Shown: piece after piece, positions 1-6,803 of the stretch | Layout of the letters: every line of letters begins with the position of its first letter | How positions within the stretch are numbered: position 1 is the first letter of the stretch | Assembly (NCBI GenBank): GCA_964020085.1 | Contig: OZ026600.1 | Coordinates: 38,462,919-38,526,918, forward strand | Reading direction: 5' to 3' | Length of the DNA: 64,000 nt | Source: Micromussa lordhowensis | Lineage: Eukaryota > Cnidaria > Anthozoa > Scleractinia > Lobophylliidae | Notes under the pieces: generated by a model | What the model was told of the DNA's origin: nothing | Seen by the model: only the letters and a program-made list of their open reading frames with translations | The model's database searches: none | Made by a program: the position numbers and the translations under genes

Positions 1-390
1 GAATTCATTTGTTTAACGTTTTGAACATTTGAATAACAAAAACAATGTTTGTAAGAAGGACAAGCAAAGGAATGATGTGCGAAAATACGAGACAGGAATC
101 TTATTCAATTATTTACAACTTAGTTTGCTTATGCCTTTTTCTTCTGACGCATTTTAATGAGGTAAGACTGTTGTAAATAGTGCAAAACAATAATAAACTG
201 TAAACTGTTATGTTTGATGTGCACAACGGGATGTTTATGACAACAAGGAACAGTCGTGAGGGGCGTAGCGGAAACATAGGAGGTCTTGTCAGTATAGACC
301 GACTGCACTGAACAAGGTCCGAACAAAAATATCAAGGGTCGATATTCTCCCAATATATTGCCGAGCAAACTCTTTTAATAAGAGATTGAT
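1..390. other. Left flank, no gene seen
   Basis: AT-rich sequence up to the target site of the Polinton-type element. The only open frame is short, lacks recognisable motifs and has no splice context. I see no repeat structure here. Confidence 0.5.
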
Positions 391-442
391 TACATGAGTA
401 GTAGGAAACAGAGAGTTCACCAACAGGGACACAGGGACACAG

Positions 443-583
443 TGACGTCACAATACCCTAAGGGGTTGACGTCATCAAAAATGATGACATCATAATCTAA
501 AAATAGAATAGTGACATTATCGGGATGGAGGGGTGTCATTGGAAGTATTACGTCATAATCTTAAAATGGGTAGAATGATGTCA
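443..583. promoter_or_regulatory. Cluster of CRE/ATF-like octamers in left TIR
   Basis: Five TGACGTCA-type octamers lie within 141 bp: perfect copies at 443-450 and 467-474, and one-mismatch forms at 485-492 (TGACATCA), 548-555 (TTACGTCA) and 576-583 (TGATGTCA). TGACGTCA is the established binding site of CREB/ATF bZIP factors. The cluster lies upstream of the TIR-borne ORF at 718. A regulatory role is inference. Confidence 0.5.
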
Positions 584-717
584 TAGAATTATTTTTAGTA
601 CCAGAGGTCATGTGATTTTTTCATTAAGTGTTTTTAATAAAGTTCATGATGTGAAATGATGTATGACCATTGTTCTATTCAATTACTTTCTGCTGTTTAA
701 CGTATTAGATCTGTACA

Positions 718-993
718 GTGTTGAGAACTTTATTTCACTTGTATTCATACAAGACGGAGGAAAGAACTGTGGTGGCTTTCAAAGGAGGTCATGTTGAAAA
801 AGACTTGTTAAACAAACTGAACATTCCTTGTCTCGATTTAGAAACTTGGGGTTGCCCCAAATACGAACAGTTAAAACAAACGATTGTAGAACCGTTAGCG
901 AGTTGTGGTTTTCACTTAAATGATAATATTCACCATTGTCCCATGACTGAGTGTCACGCGTTTTGGTTATGGTTTCAATCTTATGTCATGTAA
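718..993 (+). CDS. TIR-borne exonuclease-like ORF, left copy (partial)
   Basis: This open frame of about 91 codons carries the pattern KGG..EKDLL..LNIPC..LE..GCPK followed by CG.H....HCP..E..AFW. I recognise it as the C-terminal part of a DEDD-exonuclease-like protein often found in mobile elements and virus-derived loci of invertebrates; the family call is from memory. The N-terminal part with the first acidic catalytic residues is missing. The frame opens after a TAG at 706-708 and has no ATG near its start; the first possible start is GTG at 718. Either an upstream exon is spliced on or this is a remnant. It points toward the element interior. Its place inside the TIR means two copies exist per element. 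Confidence 0.55.
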   Translation: MLRTLFHLYSYKTEERTVVAFKGGHVEKDLLNKLNIPCLDLETWGCPKYEQLKQTIVEPLASCGFHLNDNIHHCPMTECHAFWLWFQSYVM

Positions 994-1422
994 TTTGGGC
1001 TCTTTTAACCCCAATTGGTTCATGAAAATATCTGTTAAGTTTTATCTGAACTCTCAGCTTTGCTGACGAGAGAGAGACAGACTGAATATATTATTCGGCT
1101 TAGCTAACTGCTCGAGTTTTCCGCTCCGTTTGTCACGCACTGAACTCTTATTTCAACCCTAGATTTGCATACAAACTCCAACGGAAAAGCCCCATGGGAC
1201 AGCTCTACCATTGAAATTACAACAATAAAAAGTTCAGAGCGCTAATTAATTGTCAACACGCGACAAAAAATATTTTTTGGACAACGCGTTTTCTTAACAG
1301 ACTTTATTGCTTGTTATTAGCGAATACAAAAAAAATAATACACACAGATTTGAAATGAATACACCAAAATTACAACAACTACAAAATGTTTATGAGTAAA
1401 GTATCAGAAAATTAGGATGCAA

Positions 1423-2780
1423 TCAATCGTCTTCATCGTATTGAGAGTACTTGTAAGGCGAAGTCCTGTGTAAACGTCGAGATCGTCTAGAGGTTTTCTT
1501 CGGTTCATAGTCGAGGTAATTTACAAATTTGACAGACTGGGGGCGTTTACGCTTTCTACCTGGTGACAGCGTTTCGACTGTGGGAGGGGGAGTCAAAATG
1601 GAGGGAGGGAGGGAGGGAGATGAGATAGAGGAAGAGGTTGCCATGGTAGATAAGGCTTGTGGGGCTGTCACTTGGGTTGATACTTGAACTGGAGTCGCTG
1701 GTATGATTTCTGGTGGTTCTTGAACGGGGTTTATCGCAGTTGGTAAGTCGCCTGTCAGTACATTCGTAGAATTTGGCTCTTGGGGTTGGGTGGGTATTGT
1801 TGCTTCAGGTATTAAAGATTTAAGCTGGTGTTTATAGTTTAAAAACTTGTTTTGCGACTGCATGTACTGCTTCGCTTTTTGGTCCTCTCCAAGGTTTGTA
1901 CGATACAGGAGATTATCCATATTATTCTGAATGCGTTGCATCTCCGAAATTGGCGGGGGCACCATCAGAGTTTGTTGTTTGAGGTACTGGAGCAGTTCTT
2001 GGAAAATTCTATTCTCGCCGAATCCTTTATCGAATCTTTCTTCGCCGGGTAAAACATTTGCTCGCAATCTACATCTCTCTGGAGTCGTTGGCCTGAGATC
2101 TACAAAAAGATATCCATATGGTCTTCGCACCACCTCTTCGTACTCTTTGATAAACCAAGCAGTTTCACTTGGATACATTTGTTTGGCTAGAGTCAAAATT
2201 TGCAGTTTATCCCGAGGATTCTTGAAAAGGACCAAGTAATGACTGTTTAAGCTGATGCTTCGGTTTCCTTTGCCTTGATGGAACAGATTTTGCACAATGT
2301 AAAGAACGCTCAGATTTCGGTGATGCGATCCTTTTGTAAACAGGTTCACGATCCGATTATCTTTTCCGGCTTCAATCATTTGGTCGTCAATGACAATCAG
2401 GTTGCGTATGTTGACATCTAAATAGGAATCATTTTCCAGAGATTCCGGGATCCCCTTGACAAATTCGATTGTGACAAATTCAATAATTGCGTGTAGGCGT
2501 TTTGCCACTGTGAATAACACCAGATTATTCTCTCCGGTGGTTGGTCGATCACGGTTTGAGCTTGTTGTAACAGTGATTGTACCCAGACAGTGTTTCCCGA
2601 ACCGGTCATCCCTGCAACCAAGCAAGTAAATGGGTGAACCAATTGAAACCGCTGACACTTTTCTTGAGACATCGGTATGACTGGAGCAAAATTGGAATTA
2701 CTGTGCTTTCTGTTCATATGTCTTTGCATACTATCTTTTCTAGAGAAATCCTTTTGACAAACAGGACAGGACCAACTCAT
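1423..2780 (-). pseudogene. C2H2 finger-FtsK/HerA packaging ATPase, frameshifted
   Basis: The ATG at 2780-2778 opens a protein with a C2H2 zinc finger (Cys5, Cys8, His21, His26) followed by a P-loop at about residues 57-64 reading GMTGSGNT. Packaging ATPases of this family have Lys where Asn63 stands, so the Walker A lysine is lost. The frame then shifts by one base somewhere in about 2455-2490, next to a direct repeat of GAATTTGTCA. The other frame continues with the Walker B-like strand NLIVIDDQM, the rest of the ATPase fold, and a Pro/Thr/Ser-rich tail ending in a basic stretch (RRSRR). In Polintons and related viruses this ATPase packages DNA into the capsid. Both lesions suggest this copy is dead. 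The two open frames overlap at 2418-2658. The stop codon lies inside the left TIR. Confidence 0.8.
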
Positions 2781-2834
2781 GCCAACCCATTCAAAGCTTA
2801 GCGCAAACTGACAAAATGCGTAAGATGCTCCACA

Positions 2835-2842
2835 TTTATATA
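2835..2842 (-). promoter_or_regulatory. TATA box of the ATPase gene
   Basis: TATATAAA on the minus strand, about 55 bp upstream of the ATPase ATG (2780) and next to the minisatellite. Confidence 0.55.
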
Positions 2843-2851
2843 GGCTTCAAC

Positions 2852-3345
2852 CACAATTCTATTGTTTTCCACCACCACCCCCTCCACTACCTCCAACTTC
2901 AACACCTCCACAACCACCACCACCACAATTCTATTGTTTTCCACCACCACCACCACCACAATTCTATTGTTTTCCACCACCACCACCACCACAATTCTAT
3001 TGTTTTCCACCACCACCGCCACCACAATTCTATTGTTTTCCACCACCACCTCCACCACAATTCTATTGTTTTCCACCACCACCACCACCACATTTCTATT
3101 GTTTTCCACCACCACCACCACCACAATTCTATTGTTTTCCACCACCACCTCCACCACAATTCTATTGTTTTCCACCACCACCACCACCACAATTCTATTG
3201 TTTTCCACCACCACCACCACCACAATTCTATTGTTTTCCACCACCACCTCCACCACGATTCTATTGTTTTCCACCACCACAATTCTTTTGTTTTCCACCA
3301 CCACCACCACCACAATTCTATTGTTTTCCACCACCACCTCCTATT
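2852..3345. repeat. 33 bp minisatellite between divergent genes
   Basis: About a dozen copies of a 33 bp unit: ACAATTCTATTGTTTTCC followed by five CCA-type triplets, with a few CCT/CCG variants, one shortened copy near 3275 and an irregular spacer near 2880-2925. Because 33 is divisible by three, open frames run through on both strands; these are low-complexity artefacts. The array fills the interval between two outward-facing TATA boxes. Confidence 0.9.
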
Positions 3346-3369
3346 GTTCTATCACCATATCGAAAACCA

Positions 3370-3376
3370 TATAAAG
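3370..3376 (+). promoter_or_regulatory. TATA box of the 3468 gene
   Basis: TATAAAG on the plus strand, 92 bp upstream of the ATG at 3468, just past the other end of the minisatellite. The two TATA boxes face outward and so define a divergent promoter pair. Confidence 0.55.
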
Positions 3377-3467
3377 CACGACACAGGAGTATCAGTGCCA
3401 TTGAGTTTGGGAACGTGTTGCTTACACTTCATTTTCGTCAGAGCAGAACAGCAAACCTTTAAACGCA

Positions 3468-3893
3468 ATGAGGAAACTGTATACTCCAAATCACAAGTTG
3501 TACGAAGAATACTATTTAAGCCAAGCTAAGCAAAAAGGGGGTAATTTACCGGCTTTTTACGGTTCTCGATTTCAGCAGGGATATGGCTTAGGTTCCATAT
3601 TTAAAGGTCTTTTCCGTTGGGCGATGCCTCATTTACAACAAGGTGCTAAAGTACTGGGCAAAAAGGCGTTACAAACCGGAGCCCAAGTGGCTCAAGATGT
3701 TCTGGAAGGAAATAATGTTAACACAGCGCTGGCAAAGCGTAGTAAAGAAGCTATTCGTGGACTAGTACCTCAGGCTGGGAGTGGTAGAAAAGCTACAAAA
3801 AGAAAAGTGCAGTTTCGTGGTTTACCCCCGTTCAAGAAACCAAAAACAGTTGTGTTGGATCAAGACCAAGATGACTTTCAACTTTGGTCGTAA
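3468..3893 (+). CDS. Small basic virion-protein-like ORF
   Basis: The 141-codon intact frame starts at an ATG 92 bp after TATAAAG. Residues 1-25 are Tyr/Lys-rich. Residues about 33-85 form a Gly-rich then amphipathic segment (FQQGYGLGSIFKGLFRWAMP and on), and the C-terminal third is strongly basic (RKATKRK, FKKPK) with a short acidic end (DQDQDDFQ). This layout resembles the small basic, membrane-active or core proteins (adenovirus pVI/pX-like) that sit near capsid genes in Polintons and adintoviruses. I recognise the sequence type as recurrent in cnidarian Polinton loci but cannot name an assigned function. It is the first of three same-strand genes. No break is seen. Confidence 0.65.
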   Translation: MRKLYTPNHKLYEEYYLSQAKQKGGNLPAFYGSRFQQGYGLGSIFKGLFRWAMPHLQQGAKVLGKKALQTGAQVAQDVLEGNNVNTALAKRSKEAIRGLVPQAGSGRKATKRKVQFRGLPPFKKPKTVVLDQDQDDFQLWS

Positions 3894-3961
3894 ATTTAAG
3901 TGGGACACCCTGGCAAAATTATAAACTACTGATACCTGTCATCTTTAATCATTTTACGACC

Positions 3962-4288
3962 ATGTCTCGAATAGTAAAGAACAATCTACCTTTCCTTCAT
4001 CTCTTAACTTGTTGCCCAGAACATCAGCGTCAGTTTCTTCTAGAGACAGCCACCCCAGAACAGATACACGCATTAGTTCAAATTCTATTTAATCTGTGTC
4101 ATGGAAACATACCGGTCTCTAAGGAAGTGAAGCGCAACTTAAAAAAGCATATAGATGCCCTTGTTAGTCTCGTTCAATCAAGTGTTCCTTACAAGACAAA
4201 GAAGCAAACCCTTGCTCAAGAAGGTGGAGGATTTATACAAGATCTGCTAATCTCAGTTCTAACTAGCATAGCGCCCCTAATGTTATAA
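3962..4288 (+). CDS. Conserved small Polinton-type ORF, function unknown
   Basis: The 108-codon intact frame runs from the ATG at 3962. The open frame extends 26 codons further up to 3884, but the ATG with a TATA-like TATAAAC 42 bp upstream (3920-3926) is the better start. It begins MSRIVKNNLPFLHLL, has a helical middle (ETATPEQIHALVQILFNL), a basic stretch, and ends with Gly-Gly-Gly followed by a hydrophobic helix (about residues 93-108). A short helical protein ending in GGG plus a hydrophobic tail recurs in cnidarian Polinton-type loci. I know of no demonstrated function. A membrane or capsid-accessory role is only suggested by the tail. The stop codon overlaps the TATA box of the next gene. 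Confidence 0.6.
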   Translation: MSRIVKNNLPFLHLLTCCPEHQRQFLLETATPEQIHALVQILFNLCHGNIPVSKEVKRNLKKHIDALVSLVQSSVPYKTKKQTLAQEGGGFIQDLLISVLTSIAPLML

Positions 4289-4290
4289 AA
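4284..4290 (+). promoter_or_regulatory. TATA box overlapping a stop codon
   Basis: TATAAAA at 4284-4290 overlaps the TAA stop (4286-4288) of the preceding ORF and lies 62-68 bp before the ATG at 4352. Confidence 0.45.
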
Positions 4291-4351
4291 CGTCGCGACC
4301 TAGTCTGTGGTATAATCAGTCGGTTCTTGACGTTCACGAGTGCTGGACAAT

Positions 4352-5140
4352 ATGAAGAGAAAAGCCGACTGGGATGAAGAGGAAGAGAGTGATTATGAAG
4401 GCACCAATGCAAGTGAAAACGACGAAAGCGATAACGAAGAACCTCGAATTAAAGATGTTTTAGAAGGTCTTTCCCAACTTGTTTCTCGACAAAGGGCCTC
4501 CGATCTATTACACAGCATGGCGGCTTCCAAAGATATCCTGTTTTGGACACCTCGCAAACAGTAACTCCGAAACCAGCGAATAATACCAGTGACGAACATT
4601 TCAGAGCTGGTCGAATATGTGTTACTCCCCCATAACGACGATATTGTTAAACCCCGCGCCCTCAAAACATTTATAGATGGGTTGGCAGAGTTAGGAATCA
4701 ATAAGCGTTTGATACAGAATAAGATAATTTTGGCAGAACTATTGGAAAAAGAACAAGCCTATCACGATAAAGACAGTGAGGCTGGTGATAAAGAAATGGT
4801 CTCCGAAAGCAGTGATAACGAAGATGACACAGAGACAGTCTCTGAAATGAGTGATCAAGAATCGGAAAACCCAGATCTGGAACCTGAAGGAAATTCAGAC
4901 GAAGAAGAAACGGCAAGTTCAGAGATTTTGCTTAAAGTAAAAGTTCCTTGCTACTATTGCAACGGAGAGAACGTTTACGAAAGAGCAGTAGTCAAATGCC
5001 CTAGATGTTTCTGGCAAGATGGTTATTGGATTTGTCCCATATGTGCACATCAAATTCCTGTTGATCGTAAACACTTGGCTGACGGATTTATTTGGTGCGC
5101 TGACTGCCACGCGGTGAAACACATGATTCAAAAACTTTAA
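4352..5140 (+). pseudogene. Acidic zinc-ribbon protein with in-frame stop
   Basis: A protein frame of about 262 codons starts at the ATG at 4352. Its first 35 residues are acidic. A middle region predicted to be helical follows (containing LLPHNDDIVKPRA), then a second acidic Ser/Glu/Asp stretch, and finally a Cys-rich end with four CxxC pairs (CYYC, CPRC, CPIC, CADC). This looks like a double zinc ribbon. A TAA at 4562-4564 interrupts the frame, which otherwise stays open to 5140 without a shift. The interruption is a single-codon lesion unless read through. I recognise the family as recurrent in cnidarian Polinton-like loci. Its function is unknown; a nucleic-acid-binding or transcription role is inference from the zinc ribbon. 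Confidence 0.65.
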
Positions 5141-5610
5141 AAAGGACTCATTATCCTCCAAGCGAAGATGAAGACGATTGATTGCATCCTAATTTTCTGA
5201 TACTTTACTCATAAACATTTTGTAGTTGTTGTAATTTTGGTGTATTCATTTCAAATCTGTGTGTATTATTTTTTTTGTATTCGCTAATAACAAGCAATAA
5301 AGTCTGTTAAGAAAACGCGTTGTCCAAAAAATATTTTTTGTCGCGTGTTGACAATTAATTAGCGCTCTGAACTTTTTATTGTTGTAATTTCAATGGTAGA
5401 GCTGTCCCATGGGGCTTTTCCGTTGGAGTTTGTATGCAAATCTAGGGTTGAAATAAGAGTTCAGTGCGTGACTAACGGAGCGGAAAACCCGAGCAGTTAG
5501 CTAAGCCGAATAATATATTCACTCTGTCTCTCTCTCGTCAGCAAAGCTGAGAGTTCAGATAAAACTTAACAGATATTTTCATGAACCAATTGGGGTTAAA
5601 AGAGCCCAAA

Positions 5611-5886
5611 TTACATGACATAAGTTTGAAACCATAACCAAAACGCGTGACACTCAGTCATGGGACAATGGTGAATATTATCATTTAAGTGAAAACCACA
5701 ACTCGCTAACGGTTCTACAATCGTTTGTTTTAACTGTTCGTATTTGGGGCAACCCCAAGTTTCTAAATCGAGACAAGGAATGTTCAGTTTGTTTAACAAG
5801 TCTTTTTCAACATGACCTCCTTTGAAAGCCACCACAGTTCTTTCCTCCGTCTTGTATGAATACAAGTGAAATAAAGTTCTCAACAC
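5611..5886 (-). CDS. TIR-borne exonuclease-like ORF, right copy (partial)
   Basis: Mirror copy of the ORF at 718-993, identical except for one residue near the C terminus (Thr for Ser in the FQxYVM ending). It shows the same KGG...EKDLL...GCPK and HCP..E..AFW pattern and the same lack of an ATG. It also points inward. Conservation of the open frame in both arms follows from TIR identity, so it is not independent evidence of selection. Confidence 0.55.
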   Translation of the reverse strand: MLRTLFHLYSYKTEERTVVAFKGGHVEKDLLNKLNIPCLDLETWGCPKYEQLKQTIVEPLASCGFHLNDNIHHCPMTECHAFWLWFQTYVM

Positions 5887-6020
5887 TGTACAGATCTAAT
5901 ACGTTAAACAGCAGAAAGTAATTGAATAGAACAATGGTCATACATCATTTCACATCATGAACTTTATTAAAAACACTTAATGAAAAAATCACATGACCTC
6001 TGGTACTAAAAATAATTCTA

Positions 6021-6161
6021 TGACATCATTCTACCCATTTTAAGATTATGACGTAATACTTCCAATGACACCCCTCCATCCCGATAATGTCACTATTCTA
6101 TTTTTAGATTATGATGTCATCATTTTTGATGACGTCAACCCCTTAGGGTATTGTGACGTCA
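6021..6161. promoter_or_regulatory. Mirrored CRE/ATF-like cluster in right TIR
   Basis: Reverse-complement counterpart of the cluster at 443-583, with the same five octamers in mirror order, upstream of the ORF copy at 5886-5611. Confidence 0.5.
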
Positions 6162-6213
6162 CTGTGTCCCTGTGTCCCTGTTGGTGAACTCTCTGTTTCC
6201 TACTACTTACATG

Positions 6214-6567
6214 ATTGAAGAACAGTGCACATTTCAAGCGCGCTGATACAGTTTCCATTACTTTCCAAGACTTCGATTTTGATAGTACATTATAACCACT
6301 CTATATCGGTTGATGCCAAAATAATGGTATCAAAAAACTGCCCAGTCATTACTCAACATGTTGCTGTCAATTTTGTGGCACAATAGGTTACCATAGCAAC
6401 AATATGACCTGCTAAAAACACCTTTTATTTTAGCTTAAAGCGCTTATATAACTCAAACACGAGTTCGGTTACCCACATTTGTTGTTATCAATTTGTAATT
6501 AGCATGATAAGATGTAACTTTTTGCAAAGTGTTAAGAAATTCTGTGAAGAGACTTCAGAGCCACCTT
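6214..6567. repeat. Dispersed repeat family R1, copy 1
   Basis: Contains a block around 6250-6345 (CAGTTTCCA..TTTCCAAGAC..GATGCCAAAATAATGGTATCAAAAA) that aligns with 30040-30150, and further blocks shared with 15700-15900 in inverted order. It ends in GAGCCACCTTAA (about 6556-6567), the same end motif as the TTAA element at 33299-34694. Probably a decayed MITE. 6568-6803 holds nothing I recognise apart from the MGAT4-like 3' flank. Confidence 0.45.
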
Positions 6568-6803
6568 AAATTTGTAAAATGTGCCTAGACGTTTCTCCTT
6601 TCTCTAATTACTGTTTGTCTTATGTTATGCGATTCCTTGACCATTGTTAACTTAATGTTGTTTGTTTCTCTTCTTAGATCATATAATGAACCTTTGGTCT
6701 CGATAATGAACTTACCCCACCCCCTTGTATCAGTTTTGGTAGTCCAGTCTCCAGGTCAAAAAGCAACCGAGAAGAAAGATTTAGGGACTGGAGCGGAGTT
6801 GTT

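Larger units (their letters stand above)
397..1437 (+). repeat. Left terminal inverted repeat (1,041 bp)
   Basis: Matches the reverse complement of 5167-6207 with no net indel. By eye I find only about four mismatches, all between roughly 968 and 1125. It contains a cluster of TGACGTCA-like sites near the outer end, a 91-codon open frame at 718-993 and AT-rich sequence. The inner boundary at 1437 falls just inside the 3' end of the ATPase gene, whose stop codon (1423-1425) lies within the TIR. Confidence 0.95.
397..6207. mobile_element. Mini-Polinton (Maverick-type element), non-autonomous
   Basis: This 5,811 bp element is bounded by two inverted repeats that pair position for position (x with 6604-x) over 1,041 bp. 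The ends read AGTAGTAGG...CCTACTACT and are flanked on both sides by TACATG (391-396 and 6208-6213). A 6 bp target duplication and 5'-AG/CT-3' termini are the known signature of Polinton/Maverick integration. The interior carries an FtsK/HerA-type packaging ATPase fused to a C2H2 finger, two small basic or hydrophobic virion-protein-like genes and an acidic zinc-ribbon gene. I see no protein-primed DNA polymerase B, retroviral-type integrase, cysteine protease, or major or minor capsid gene, although these fill a typical 15-20 kb Polinton. It is therefore best read as an internally deleted derivative mobilised in trans. The near-identity of the TIRs implies a recent insertion. Confidence 0.9.
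5167..6207 (-). repeat. Right terminal inverted repeat (1,041 bp)
   Basis: Mirror partner of 397-1437. It begins 27 bp after the stop codon of the zinc-ribbon gene and ends at the TACATG target duplication (6208-6213). It carries the second copy of the 91-codon frame at 5611-5886 on the minus strand, differing at one codon (Ser to Thr near the C terminus). Confidence 0.95.

Noticed and set aside
2852..3345. CRISPR-like regular repeats
   Set aside because: Units are contiguous, with no unique spacers of constant length, in a eukaryotic mobile element. It is a minisatellite.
2798..3529. Long open frames on both strands over the CCA-rich array, encoding His-, Thr-, Val- or Trp-rich repeats
   Set aside because: They are by-products of a 33 bp minisatellite whose unit is a multiple of three. 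Several frames are open at once, and the array lies between two promoters.
4562..4564. Programmed stop-codon readthrough in the zinc-ribbon gene
   Set aside because: No known readthrough context or downstream structure is evident, and the neighbouring ATPase is also broken, so a loss-of-function mutation is simpler.
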